NCBI RefSeq assembly: GCF_900199455.1
Contig: NZ_FZQR01000017.1
Span: 1-64,000, forward strand
Direction of reading: 5' to 3'
Source of the DNA: Mesorhizobium carmichaelinearum
GTDB lineage: Bacteria; Pseudomonadota; Alphaproteobacteria; Rhizobiales; Rhizobiaceae
Length of the DNA: 64,000 nucleotides
The number at the start of each line of letters is the position of its first letter. Position 1 is the stretch's first letter. A program made the position numbers and the translations under genes. The notes under the pieces are model-generated. The model searched no databases and was not told where the DNA came from. It worked only from the letters and a program-made list of their open reading frames with translations. Positions 32,876 to 42,222 of the stretch are shown here, one piece after another.

Positions 32876-33948
32876 ATGCGAACTTTCGAAATGCCAGCAA
32901 AACCACCTGAGCACACAGAAGGCAAATCTCTTATTGACAGGGAGGCGGAACGCCACGCGGCAAATTCGTCCAAGGCTCGCTTAACGACTGCAGGTGAGGT
33001 CGGGCAAGAGCGAGGCAGGGAGGCTGAATGGCCATCCCAGATTCCTGCTCTAGGTTGGAAGGATATCGCTTGGCGGGTGTGGGAGGAATTCAACAAGGAT
33101 CGCATGCTGCTCGTCGCAGCTGGTGCCACTTTCTACCTGCTGCTTGCTCTGTTTCCGGCTTTAGCGGCCTTTATGTCTTTATACGGGTTTGTAGCCGATC
33201 CAGTAACCGTAGCCGATCACGTTTCCTATCTCGCCGGCTTGCTTCCTTCGACCGGACTCGATCTCATTCGTCAGCAACTGCAAGCGTTGGCACATCAGAA
33301 CACCAGCGCTCTTGGCGTGGGTTTTTCGTCGGCCTGTCTATTGCATTGTGGAGCGCCAACAGCGGTATCAAAGCGCTTTTCGACGCCATGAACATCGCCT
33401 ACGCGGAGACTGAAAAACGCAGCTTTCTCAGACTAAACATCATGTCGATTGGCTTCACCATGGGTGCCTTGATGATCGGCATCGTTTTGCTCCTGGCCGT
33501 CGGAGTGGTTCCCGTCGTCTTGTCGTACCTGTATCTCGACGAATGGGCAGAAGTGCTCTTCGTTTTAGGGCGGTGGCCGGTTCTCATGCTGGCCGTACTC
33601 ACCGGGATATCGCTCACTTACCGGTTCGGCCCGAGCCGGGCGAAAGCCAAATGGCGCTGGCTGAGTTGGGGTGCCGTGATGGCAACGCTGGTCTGGTTGG
33701 TCGCGTCGTGGCTGTTCTCTTTTTATCTGCAGCATTTCGCCAACTACAACGTAACATACGGATCATTAGGCGCCGTGGTCGGCTTAATGATGTGGACCTG
33801 GATTTCGGTCGTCATTCTCATTGTCGGCGCCGCGATCAACGCTGAAATGGAACATCAGACATCGCGCGATTCAACCACCGGGCCGCCATTGCCGATGGGC
33901 CAGCGAGGGGCGGTGGTTGCCGATAGTCTCGGCAAGGTCGCTGAGTGA
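32876..33948 (+). pseudogene. YihY/BrkB-family membrane protein with a one-base frameshift
   Basis: Two frames together give a YihY family inner-membrane protein of about 357 residues: a hydrophilic N-terminus, ALGWKDIAWRVWEEFNKDRMLLVAAGATFYLLLALFP-type first span, then after the shift ALWSANSGIKALFDAMNIAY, several spans and WLFSFYLQHFANYNVTYGSLGAVVGLMMW. The break is at a run of five T at 33322-33326 where six would keep GVGFFVGLS in frame. The function of YihY proteins is unclear (once misnamed ribonuclease BN). An EcfG-type promoter precedes it. Homopolymer position makes sequence error or slippage possible, so it may be functional. Confidence 0.75.
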
Positions 33949-34500
33949 CGCCAAATCCCTCTCGTCGCGGCAGGTTCGGGTGGTCTCAATGTGTCGTACT
34001 TGACCCAGATCGGATTGCCAATGCAGCCTGCTCGTGCCGCCTCACGTTGAAACCGGCCCGGCAAATAGAATTCGTGAACTGTGCTGATCAGGGATCGTCC
34101 AGAACAGAAATTGCCGGCCGCCAACACACCCGTTTGCTAAGCCGCAAACTAAGCGTCAGCGCTCCTGACAGCTGGATCACACCCTTGGCTCGCGCCTTCG
34201 AAACCTCGCACAAATCCGTTCTTGCCGGCTCCCTGTCCCGCTCGGTTTCGGCAGACCGGCTCCCGTCACACAGCATTGCAAACCGGTTAGATGGCCGCCG
34301 ACGCCCTGTGTCATAGAACCGAACCCGAACCAGTCGCATACGTTTCCATCATGGCGTGTTCACAGGTATTCGGTGATTTCCTTGAACTCACCGGGCAGGC
34401 TGTTGCTTGCCCGTAGGCGGCTCACCCTTGCTCTCTCAAGCTTTGGCGAAAAAACCTAATAGCAGGGTGGAACCTGTAGCTATCAGCGCGATTGATTCTG
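33949..34500. other. Stretch without a supported gene
   Basis: No frame here combines a ribosome-binding site with protein-like sequence. A weak EcfG-like element, GGAAC (34469-34473), 16 bases, GATT (34490-34493), lies at its end before the small gene at 34501. Confidence 0.35.
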
Positions 34501-34719
34501 ATGGGCACGCGCCGCACTGCTAGATTTCCTGGTCTCGGGAGGCCGCGAGAGGACAGGCTTGTGACTGGCACCCCTCTTGTGCTTGACGTGCTCAAACGCA
34601 GACTGATCTTTCAAATCCGAAGCGTCTACGACGATGACTTTTTCCCCATCCACTTGCTCCTGTTCGTCTATACGCTCCTTGTGCTGGGAGCGACTGCGTT
34701 CGTATTCTTCCTATGGTGA
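34501..34719 (+). CDS. Small hypothetical protein with C-terminal membrane span
   Basis: 72 codons from ATG 34501; the last 25 residues (PIHLLLFVYTLLVLGATAFVFFLW) form a transmembrane helix. A GTG at 34561 would give a 52-residue form. Ends overlapping the start of the next small gene. No family known. Confidence 0.4.
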   Translation: MGTRRTARFPGLGRPREDRLVTGTPLVLDVLKRRLIFQIRSVYDDDFFPIHLLLFVYTLLVLGATAFVFFLW

Positions 34720-34919
34720 GCTTTCTTGACCCAGCGCCGATTGACAAGGAAAGGCTGGAGCGAGCCGATCGCGAGTACCGCGCGATCGTCGAGGCAGAGC
34801 GCACCGAGCGCGAAGCGATATCAACAAGGTTACGTGAGCAGCGCCTTTTATTCGAACCCTCAACGACGCCGCTCTGCGCTGTGGGTAGCCTCGGGCTAAG
34901 AAAAAGACGCATAAAGTAA
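34713..34919 (+). CDS. Small hypothetical charged protein
   Basis: 68 codons, MVSFLDPAPIDKERLERADREYRAIVEAERTERE..., very charged and helical at the N-terminus; overlaps the end of the previous gene by seven bases, suggesting coupled translation. The C-terminal third is less protein-like. No family recognised. Confidence 0.35.
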   Translation: MVSFLDPAPIDKERLERADREYRAIVEAERTEREAISTRLREQRLLFEPSTTPLCAVGSLGLRKRRIK

Positions 34920-35172
34920 TTGAGGTTGACTTGGTTGGACCTGAAAGCGGGGTGATGAGCTTACACGGCTTTCCTGTTTTTTGCACGAGATCACGCATGG
35001 CCAACGTCCCTCATTGGTCGGCCCGCGCTCTGTGCAACAGGCGCGGGCCATTCCTTCTTAGGCCGAAAATGCTTCCTAGGAACATCGGCATGGCTGTGCT
35101 CCAGTCGGAGGGATTTTGCGTTTGCGGACAGCCACTTCCAATTCAGCCGGCCCCTGCCGGGCGACCCCAAGG

Positions 35173-35370
35173 CGATAACGAGGGCATGGTCTCGAAGCGC
35201 CGCGTTAGCAAATACCGTAGCGATCGTCACAAACTGGCTGAAGATCAAGAGTTATGCGATCGCCGAATTTGACCTGCTGGGCGTCGAACGCGAGGCAGGC
35301 AAGTCCGCCTTTCGCCCTTATGGCCAAGCCACTGTCAGGAACGGGCGGAGGCCTGGCTACGGGGATTTGA
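35173..35370 (+). pseudogene. Fragment of an ATP-dependent DNA ligase
   Basis: Three frames in succession give EGMVSKRRVSKYRSDR, then NWLKIKSYAIAEFDLLGVEREAGKSAF, then ALMAKPLSGTGGG. This is the motif IV-V part and start of the OB-fold of a LigC/LigD-type ATP-dependent ligase (usual form EGIVSKR...NWLKIK...EFELVGVEREAGKPAFALMA). At least two one-base shifts and no flanking ligase sequence make it a remnant, separate from the ligases at 44-48 kb. Confidence 0.65.
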
Positions 35371-35565
35371 TGTCTTCCCGCTTGACGGCGTCGGTCAGCG
35401 GCCGGAGAGAATCGGCGGTCGACGAGGCAGGTTGCCAATTCGGAGTAACCGTACTCGATCCGGTGGAAGCTTTCAGGCTGATTGGGTGAGTTCGATCCAT
35501 TTTGCTCGTCGCGACCGACAGAAGATCGATACCTGGCTTCAGCTGCGATTTTTCGCCTGGCTTCT

Positions 35566-35766
35566 TCAGCCGTGCGGTAATTCCGCCGTCCTGCTGGCGC
35601 CTTCTAAGCGGGGCAACAGCCAATCTCCGATGAACGCGCCAATGATCCCGATTACTATGTCCGCGATCAGTCCAAAGCCGGCCCCCCGCACGATCTTCCC
35701 AGCCAACCATCCAGCGACAAGGCCGACCACCAATATGACAATTATGCTCTCGTTCGACAGATCCAT
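35566..35766 (-). CDS. GlsB/YeaQ/YmgE-type membrane protein, C-terminus altered
   Basis: 66 codons starting MDLSNESIIVILVVGLVAGW, with two transmembrane segments and the family motif (AGWLAGKIVRGAGFGLIADIVIGIIGAFIGDWLL). Family members are about 82-88 residues with a third span; here the sequence departs after WLLPRL into EGASRTAELPHG, so the last span is lost. GGAGG six bases before the ATG at 35766. Known as general-stress membrane proteins of unknown mechanism. Confidence 0.7.
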   Translation of the reverse strand: MDLSNESIIVILVVGLVAGWLAGKIVRGAGFGLIADIVIGIIGAFIGDWLLPRLEGASRTAELPHG

Positions 35767-36211
35767 GGTGATCCTCCCAGGACTTCCTTTTTTACTACGC
35801 GATGGGCGCCCGCAAACTAGCCGACTAACTCCATAGCCGATCCTCTATCCCCATGAAAGCCACGACGCGTTGGTGGTTCGACGCATTCCGAGAGGTCGAA
35901 TGAGGAGCTTCGGAGGAGCGCCTACTTCTTGAGAATGTTCCCGTCTTTCAAATCGAAGGCTTGAGCGCCCGCAGCTTGCTTGTAAAAATCGTCCACCAGT
36001 TCGCATCAATCGCCCAGCTAAACACCACAGTTGCTGCAATGAACCGACGTAAGGCCGGTAGCATCTGCCGGGAGGTCCATTTGAATGGTCCCGCAAAGCT
36101 TTGCAATCTAGTTTGTGATCGAGTCCCTTGCTGTCGATTTGCGCTTTGCGACCGGACTCGCGCATTTCGACATCCCTCTTGCTGCCTATGGAACGAATTG
36201 CAAATCCCTTC
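35767..36211. other. Stretch without a supported gene
   Basis: Only shadow-like frames (35845-36273 minus, 35961-36215 plus) without ribosome-binding sites. Nothing recognisable. Confidence 0.35.
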
Positions 36212-36550
36212 CTAAAATGGCTGCCCCGAGCAGATCGGCGATCGCCCGCACGAGAGCAGCGATTTTCCGTCATCTTCGGCTACATCCGCATAGATCTCCG
36301 TGATGGTTTCGACGACGCCGTTAACATCCATCGATGAACCGCGCTGTGCGCGCTCCGGCCCCGATCTGGGCGATACGCAGAAAGCCCTCGAAACATGACT
36401 GACTTTGAAGCCGTTGAAGTCGCCGATCAGATTTGCGATTTTTACTGCGAGCTCACATCCGGCGAGAGAGGCGGATGAAATGAGCTTCCTCCCCCCGCCA
36501 GCTTGAATGGCATCCAGAATCCGGCGTTGCGCTGGGAGTTCTGCACCCAT
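36212..36550 (-). CDS. Unrecognised small protein, possibly frameshifted
   Basis: About 112 codons from ATG 36550: MGAELPAQRRILDAIQAGGGRKLISSASLAGCELAVKIANLIGDFNGFKVSHVSR... The first 65 residues look like a genuine soluble helical protein; the remainder is less convincing and may be out of frame. No strong ribosome-binding site. No family recognised. Confidence 0.35.
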   Translation of the reverse strand: MGAELPAQRRILDAIQAGGGRKLISSASLAGCELAVKIANLIGDFNGFKVSHVSRAFCVSPRSGPERAQRGSSMDVNGVVETITEIYADVAEDDGKSLLSCGRSPICSGQPF

Positions 36551-36615
36551 GGTCAGGCCGGCTAGCATTGCGGGCCGACGCTACGGGGTCACAGGGTGCG
36601 AAGGCTGGCTTTGCC

Positions 36616-36891
36616 TCAGACCCGATCGAAGGTGAAGGAGGTCAGAAGCGTAGTGACGAAATTGCTGGCCTTCTCCTTGACGAGAAGCTCCGTCCATTCG
36701 TCGGTCCCTCGGAGCATCAGGCCCGTGTAGATGCTGTCGACCGCAGCCTCTTCTATGCGCTTGATATGCGACTTGAACACGGCTTCGTCGCCTGTCCTAT
36801 ACATATCCCGCACGACCATTCGCAGGATTTCCTGGATGGCTATTTGCCAGGCGGTATTGATTGCCTGAAGCTCGTTCGTCTGTTCGGTCAT
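36616..36891 (-). CDS. Conserved hypothetical protein
   Basis: 91 residues, MTEQTNELQAINTAWQIAIQEILRMVVRDMYRTGDEAVFKSHIKRIEEAAVDSIY..., helical and soluble. The ATG at 36891 has a perfect GAGGAG six bases upstream, so the longer frame to 37014, which would start inside the cspA terminator, is rejected. No domain recognised. Confidence 0.6.
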   Translation of the reverse strand: MTEQTNELQAINTAWQIAIQEILRMVVRDMYRTGDEAVFKSHIKRIEEAAVDSIYTGLMLRGTDEWTELLVKEKASNFVTTLLTSFTFDRV

Positions 36892-36972
36892 CGAGAACTC
36901 CTCGATCTTGACTGCCATCGACAAGCGGCGGCGATGCGCGCGCAAACCAAAACGGTCGGGCCGGCCGGATAT

Positions 36973-37000
36973 AAAAAAGGTCAGGCATTTCTGCCTGACC
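36973..37000 (-). terminator. Rho-independent terminator of cspA
   Basis: A perfect 9-bp hairpin GGTCAGGCA-TTTC-TGCCTGACC (36979-37000) followed on the minus strand by TTTTTT (36973-36978), 63 bases after the cspA stop. Confidence 0.85.
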
Positions 37001-37062
37001 TCGCTTGGTCTCACGCTTTCAACAGTGCCAGTACATCCGTGGTCAAAGGAAAGCTGATCCGA

Positions 37063-37272
37063 TCAAACGGCCTGCAGGTTGCAGGCAGACATCTTGCCCG
37101 ACTTGTTGTCGCGCTCCATTTCGTAGCCAATCTTCTGGCCTTCGACGATTTCGCGCATTCCGGCACGCTCGACGGCAGAGATATGAACGAAGGCGTCGGC
37201 GCCGCCGTTGTCAGGCTGAATGAAGCCGAAGCCCTTGGTGGAATTGAACCATTTAACTGTGCCAGTGGTCAT
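37063..37272 (-). CDS. cspA: Cold-shock protein CspA family
   Basis: A 69-residue single cold-shock domain: MTTGTVKWFNSTKGFGFIQPDNGGADAFVHISAVERAG..., with RNP1 (KGFGFI) and RNP2 (AFVHIS) intact. It binds single-stranded nucleic acid as an RNA chaperone. ATG at 37272 with AAGGG six bases upstream; the longer frame to 37308 is rejected. It has its own strong terminator and is monocistronic. The 270 bases upstream hold no gene and probably contain the promoter and a structured leader. Confidence 0.95.
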   Translation of the reverse strand: MTTGTVKWFNSTKGFGFIQPDNGGADAFVHISAVERAGMREIVEGQKIGYEMERDNKSGKMSACNLQAV

Positions 37273-37540
37273 GATGAACCCTTTCATAGCAATATTGAAC
37301 GCCGGCAACGCGACAGCGCTGCCGATCGTGACGATGACGATTTTGAAGGGAAGGTTCGTTCAGGGCGCGGTGCCAAACGCGCGATAACCAAAGCTCAGCA
37401 AGCAATATCGACAGGGCTATTTCCTATCCTATCTCCATATCGGCGTCAACTTTCGGTTTGGGAAATTCTCATTTCAACTTCTTGTTGCGCGCGTGATTAT
37501 TGCAATTCAGTAATGGGCCTCGCGGCTACTGCTTGGTAGC

Positions 37541-37606
37541 AGAATCCCGGGTATCGGACCGATCAATGCACTGACGATCATCGCCGAAGCCGGAGACCTT
37601 CGCCGA
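37541..37606 (+). mobile_element. IS110-family transposase fragment
   Basis: Twenty-two plus-strand codons read RIPGIGPINALTIIAEAGDL, the typical C-terminal Tnp20 motif of IS110 transposases. It stops where the IS66 remnant begins (about 37600), so one element or rearrangement cut the other. Confidence 0.65.
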
Positions 37607-37802
37607 GGCAGGCACCTTGGCCGTCGTGCCACAGAACCTTGATCAGATCGCCGCGCCGGCCGCGGAAGACGAACAGGTGACCATTGTGCGGATCACGCTT
37701 CAGCGTCTCCTGCACCACCAGCGCCAAGCCCGGAAAGCCCTTCCTCATGTCGGTGTGGCCGGTCGCCAGCCACACCCGCACGCCGCTCGGAACCGGGATC
37801 AT
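37578..37802 (-). pseudogene. IS66-family orf2 (TnpB), 3'-truncated
   Basis: 74 codons, MIPVPSGVRVWLATGHTDMRKGFPGLALVVQETL..., the conserved N-terminal two thirds of IS66 TnpB (IS66 Orf2). After GQGACL the sequence diverges at the IS110 fragment. The ATG overlaps the orf1 stop (ATGA), the normal IS66 arrangement. The large transposase orf3 is absent. Confidence 0.85.
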
Positions 37803-38200
37803 CGGGACCCAAGCGCGTCCAGAACGCGCCGCAGCGCCTCGACATCGACATCACGATCCACCCGGACCCGCTGCCCACCGCCAAGCTCGATCTCGATGAT
37901 GCCGCTCTTGCGGCGACGTCGACCGGGAGACACCGATGGCGTCGGCGCCTCAACAGCTGGCGAGGCAACAGCAGGAGCGATCTCGACTGGGATCAATTGC
38001 GATGAAGTGGCATCGACCCGATCGCACAGGTCCTTGCGCCACCGAAAGAGCTGGCTGACGTGAATGCCTGCCGATCTCGCGACTTCCGAGGTCGAGGTTC
38101 CAGGTTCGAAGGAGGCCGCGACCAGACGCTCCTTCTTCTCGAGCGACCAGCGCCGGCGCCTCTCAACCGACGTGATCACCTCAACCCGCGGCATCGTCAT
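37799..38200 (-). CDS. IS66-family orf1 (TnpA) accessory protein
   Basis: 133 residues starting MTMPRVEVITSVERRRRWSLEKKERLVAASFEPG, with a helix-turn-helix (STSEVARSAGIHVSQLFRWRK). GGAG precedes the ATG at 38200. Complete, but useless alone because orf2 is truncated and orf3 missing. Confidence 0.85.
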   Translation of the reverse strand: MTMPRVEVITSVERRRRWSLEKKERLVAASFEPGTSTSEVARSAGIHVSQLFRWRKDLCDRVDATSSQLIPVEIAPAVASPAVEAPTPSVSPGRRRRKSGIIEIELGGGQRVRVDRDVDVEALRRVLDALGSR

Positions 38201-38289
38201 AGAGCTACTCCTAGGATTATCCCTAGGACTTCCGACGTTCGCCCTCAGCCTACAAGGCGGCACTCACCGGAGGGGTACGCCAGAACGTC

Positions 38290-38684
38290 GTCGTCACGAT
38301 GATCTCGCGTGAGAGCTATCGTTCGATCGAACTCGTCGAACTTGCTGGTGAGAATTGCGGATAGCCGCTGCAGTGCCAAATCCGAATTGGGATAGGAAAG
38401 CAGGAGGGTCTGCAAGGCCTGCAGATGTCGCCGCGCCTGGGTCTTTGCGGATTGATAAGGGGCGAGATAGATCTCGTTTCCGGTGATAATGAAGCCGCGC
38501 TGACTGGACTCTGCCGTCTGCATGGCATTTCTCAATTCGACTGCCGCGATCCGGGTGTCGCGCGCCGCGATGGCATCGTCAAAATAGGATTGCGCCCTCT
38601 CGCCCAACCAAAAGTTCATCGCAACAATGGCCATCAGGGCCAGAAAGCCGATTAACAGATTGCTGCGCGTCCGCCGATGCCCGG
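38290..38684 (-). pseudogene. CHASE3 sensor-domain fragment of a histidine kinase
   Basis: The frame reads HRRTRSNLLIGFLALMAIVAMNFW (first membrane span), then the CHASE3 domain (AQSYFDDAIAARDTRIAAVELRNAMQTAESSQRGFIITGNEIYLAPYQSAKTQ in pieces) up to TIALTRDH, where IS66 sequence takes over near 38290. A stop lies just before the span on the 5' side. Neither kinase domain nor start remains, so this is an insertion-truncated leftover. Confidence 0.7.
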
Positions 38685-38685
38685 G

Positions 38686-39398
38686 CTAGGCGGTGATGCC
38701 CTCCGCGATCCGGCTCAGCAACTCGGCGACATCGTCTGGCGCGGTCACCATCGCGTCGTGTCCCGTCCGCAACTCGTGGTAGTCCTCGATATCAGCGGCT
38801 TGCGCGCTCTTTGGCTGGCCAAGTGGTTTATCGCCGATGCAATTGACGTAGGTCCGTGGCACCTGTGGGAAACCCGCACTCAGTTTGACCGGCTCCCTGA
38901 AGGTGCGGATCGGGTGCGCGGTAAGCCTTGGCATTACCCAACTCACGTCCCTCTCCTCCTTCAACCCGAGGAATTGCGCGGTCGCCGCGCTGGCAGGGAT
39001 GCGCCAGCCCTCACCCCGACCCGCGCCTGCTCCTCGAAATAGTCCCTGGCCTGCGCCGATGCACAGTCGTACAGGCCGTCGCGGGGAACGATGGCGTCGA
39101 GATAGACAACTCGCGCTATCCGGCCGACCGCCCTGTCCGCGGCTCCCGAGGCCACGATTCCCGCGTAACTGTGTCCAACCAAGACAACATCTTTCAAGTC
39201 CTCGGTCTCCAGCAAACCAAGCACATCGCAAATGTGCGTTTCCAGGTCGATGTCGGGAGAGGCGAGATGTGCTCGCTCACCGAGGCCGGTAAGCGTGGGG
39301 GTATACAAATCGGAGCCCAGCACATTCAGTGACTGAGCGACCTTGCGCCAACACCACCCACCATGCCTCGCGCCGTGCACCATAACAAAGGTTGTCAT
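38686..39398 (-). pseudogene. Alpha/beta hydrolase with a one-base frameshift
   Basis: MTTFVMVHGARHGGWCWRKVAQSL... with nucleophile motif GHSYAG and YLDAIVPRDG, then after a shift near 39015 GEGWRIPASAATAQFLGL ... ADIEDYHELRTGHDAMVTAPDDVAELLSRI with the catalytic His. This is the EstC/salicylate-esterase-like hydrolase family of about 235 residues. A missing base near 39015 breaks it. The intact IS21 element begins only 63 bases upstream and has probably removed its promoter. Confidence 0.75.
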
Positions 39399-39570
39399 CG
39401 GTCGCCCGCTTCCCTCGATACACGGAACGCACTGAATTTCGTGCGAATTCCGCGCCATCATGGGCAGCCATTCCACGGGATCGTGGGCACCGTTGAAGCG
39501 CGGGTGAAGGAGCCTCGACCGACCGTCTGAGCGAGCTATGGCTTGTCTCGTTTTTTAACGAGGAAGCCAG

Positions 39571-41112
39571 ATGCCGACCGAAAGATTGTCGATGCGCCGC
39601 ATACGCGAACTATTGCGACTGAAGTACGAGAGTGGGCTAAGCAGCCGGGTAATTTCTGCCTCGCTTGGCATCAGCAAAGGGTCCGTGGGCGACTACTTGC
39701 GTCGGGCTCAGGCAGCTGGGTTGGGCTGGCCGTTGCCCGAGGCGATAAGCGACACAGCACTGGAACGACGGCTGTTTCCGGGCCAGCCAGCCGCGACGGC
39801 AGTGGATCGCAGCCCTGAGCCTGACTGGGCCCATGTCGATCGTGAACTGCGGCGCCCGGCGGTGACACGCGCTTTGCTGTGGCAGGAATATCGGACCGAG
39901 CATCCGGGCGGTTACGGTTATTCGTGGTTCTGCGAGCACTACGAGGCCTGGAAGCAGCGTGTGTCGCCGACGATGCGCCAGCGCCATGCCGCCGGTGAGA
40001 AGGTCTTCGTCGATTACGCTGGCGACACCATCGATGTCATCGACCCGATAACGGGTGAAGCCCAGGCGATGAAGCTGTTCGTCGGCGCGTTGGGGGCCTC
40101 GAGCTATGTATATGCTGAAGCCCGGCCCAGCGAAGGGCTCGCCGACTGGATCGGCTGCCATGTCGGCATGTTCGCCTCTTTTGGCGGAGCGACGGCCATC
40201 ACTGTGTGCGACAATCTCAAAGCGGCTGTGACCAATCCAGATCGGTACGATCCCGGCATCAACCGCACCTACCAGGACATGGCCCGGCACTACGGCACCA
40301 CCATCCTCGCAGCCAGGCCGTATCGGGCTCGGGATAAGGCAAAAGTCGAGGTCTCGGTGCAAATCGCCCAGAGATGGGTGCTGGCGCGCCTTCGTAATCA
40401 CCGCTTCTTCAGCCTGGTCGAGCTCAACCAGGCGATTGGTGAACTGGTCGCCGATCTCAATGGGCGGATCATGCGGGCCTATGGCATGAGCCGAGCTGAA
40501 CTGTTTGCCTCCGTGGACGCCCCGGCGCTGAGACCGCTGCCGGCCGAACCCTATGCCTTCGCTGTGTGGAAGCGCTGCCGGGTGGCGCCCGACTATCATG
40601 TCGAGGCCAGCGGCAATTGGTATTCCGTGCCTTACCGCCTGATCCGCGAACTCGTCGATGTCCGCATCGCCGATCGGACCGTGGAGGCCTTCTACAAGGG
40701 CGAACGGGTTGCTAGCCACGCCAAGTCACCCGGTCGTCGCAACCACACCACGCTTGCCGATCATATGCCCAGCGCCCATCGGCGGCACGCCTTCTGGACG
40801 CCGGCCCGGATCACCGCCGCCGCGGAGAAAATAGGCCCATCCACGGCCGCCCTGACCATGGCGATCATGGCCGCTCGGCCTCATCCCGAGCAGGGCTTCC
40901 GCACCTGCATGGGTATCCTGGCCCTGCAGAAGCCCTATGGCGCTGTCCGGCTGGAAGCAGCCTGCCGACGCGGCAACACCATCCAGGCCCGCTCTGTCGG
41001 CTCCATCCGATCCATCCTCAAGACCGGCCTGGATCGTGCCTTCACGGACGCGGAGCCAGAACCAAAGCCCCTGCGCCACGCCAACATTCGTGGCCGCTCT
41101 TACTTCCACTGA
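39571..41112 (+). CDS. istA: IS21-family transposase IstA
   Basis: A 513-residue transposase with an N-terminal helix-turn-helix (SSRVISASLGISKGSVGDYLRRA) and an integrase-like catalytic core (KVFVDYAGDTIDVID with the first Asp, AITVCDNLKAAV with the second, and a Glu in the KAKVE segment). A C-terminal beta-barrel part contains YSVPYRL. It moves the element with IstB, whose gene follows after 22 bases. Confidence 0.95.
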   Translation: MPTERLSMRRIRELLRLKYESGLSSRVISASLGISKGSVGDYLRRAQAAGLGWPLPEAISDTALERRLFPGQPAATAVDRSPEPDWAHVDRELRRPAVTRALLWQEYRTEHPGGYGYSWFCEHYEAWKQRVSPTMRQRHAAGEKVFVDYAGDTIDVIDPITGEAQAMKLFVGALGASSYVYAEARPSEGLADWIGCHVGMFASFGGATAITVCDNLKAAVTNPDRYDPGINRTYQDMARHYGTTILAARPYRARDKAKVEVSVQIAQRWVLARLRNHRFFSLVELNQAIGELVADLNGRIMRAYGMSRAELFASVDAPALRPLPAEPYAFAVWKRCRVAPDYHVEASGNWYSVPYRLIRELVDVRIADRTVEAFYKGERVASHAKSPGRRNHTTLADHMPSAHRRHAFWTPARITAAAEKIGPSTAALTMAIMAARPHPEQGFRTCMGILALQKPYGAVRLEAACRRGNTIQARSVGSIRSILKTGLDRAFTDAEPEPKPLRHANIRGRSYFH

Positions 41113-41134
41113 CCCTCATCAACAGGAGAGAAAA

Positions 41135-41905
41135 ATGCTCGTACATCCCACCCATGAACGGCTCGTCGCCCTGGGGCTGGCCGGTATGGCCAAGGCCTTC
41201 GAGGAACAGAGAACCTCACCCGATCTTGCGGCCCTGACCTTCGAGGAGCGGGTCGGCATCATGGCCGACAGGGAAGCGGCGGAACGCGACACCAAGCGCA
41301 TGACCACCCGCCTCAAGTTCGCCGCCCTGCGCCAGAATGCCTGCGTCGAAGATATCGATCTGCGCACCCCGCGCGGCATCGATCGGGCCCTCCTGGCCAG
41401 GCTCATCGCCGGCGACTGGATCGCTCGCCACAATAACTTGGCGATCTGCGGCCCATGCGGTGTGGGAAAATCATGGCTTGCATGCGCCCTCGGCCACAAG
41501 GCCTGCCGGGATGGACGCTCGGTCTCCTATCAGCGCGTGCCGCGGCTGTTCGAAGCCATGGCGTTGGCACGCGGCGATGGTCGCCACGCGCGCCTCCTCA
41601 AATCCCTCGCTCGCGTCGAGCTCCTGATCTTGGACGATTGGGGCATCTCGGTCCTCACCCAGAGCCAGCGCATCGATCTGCTGGAGATGCTCGAAGACCG
41701 CAACGGACGGGCGTCCACCATCGTCACAAGCCAGGTACCGGTCGATCAGTGGCATGAAGTCATCGGCGATGATCCCACTCTCGCCGACGCTATCCTCGAC
41801 CGGCTCGTTCACAACGCTCACCGCCTCAACATGACCGGCGAAAGCATGCGCAAAATCGCTGGCAAACAGGCTCTTGACGCCGACAAGAATCCCGTGAACT
41901 CATAG
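41135..41905 (+). CDS. istB: IS21-family ATPase IstB
   Basis: A 256-residue AAA+ ATPase: Walker A GPCGVGKSW, Walker B LLILDDWG. It selects target DNA for IstA. ATG at 41135 after AACAGGAGAG; the open frame extends upstream inside istA but without a better start. Confidence 0.95.
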   Translation: MLVHPTHERLVALGLAGMAKAFEEQRTSPDLAALTFEERVGIMADREAAERDTKRMTTRLKFAALRQNACVEDIDLRTPRGIDRALLARLIAGDWIARHNNLAICGPCGVGKSWLACALGHKACRDGRSVSYQRVPRLFEAMALARGDGRHARLLKSLARVELLILDDWGISVLTQSQRIDLLEMLEDRNGRASTIVTSQVPVDQWHEVIGDDPTLADAILDRLVHNAHRLNMTGESMRKIAGKQALDADKNPVNS

Positions 41906-42222
41906 CAACCGTCGGTCAGACTCCACGTGCCCACCATGGCGTGGAATGGCTGCCCACGATCGCTGGAATGCGCAATTTCGCGCAAGTGCAGAGTTTCCGG
42001 CGCGCGCGATAGCCGCGGAGATATTCCGCACACACACTCTACCCCCAAAGGTCGGGACCGGAAAGCTCCGCGCTCGTGGCGCGCATCCGTGCATAGATGA
42101 TTTTTTGGAGCAATGGGCGGCTAGCCAGATAGATGGGGACCTTCTTCGACTGCACCGCCGAGCCACGGCTAGCACCCATCCACCCACGGCATTGGCGTTG
42201 AAAGATCCTCATGTCATCAAGC

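Larger units (their letters stand above)
39461..41956 (+). mobile_element. Complete IS21-family insertion sequence
   Basis: An intact element of about 2.5 kb with istA and istB. Terminal inverted repeats are clear: TGGGCAGCCATTCCACG at 39461-39477 and its complement at 41940-41956, extending to 30 bases with three mismatches (second block GTGGGCAC). No obvious target-site duplication flanks it, which suggests rearrangement after insertion. Both genes are full-length, so it is potentially mobile. Confidence 0.9.

Noticed and set aside
36568..37539. 323-codon plus-strand open frame
   Set aside because: Antisense to the 36616 gene, the terminator and cspA.
39637..40719. 360-codon minus-strand open frame
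   Set aside because: Antisense shadow of istA.
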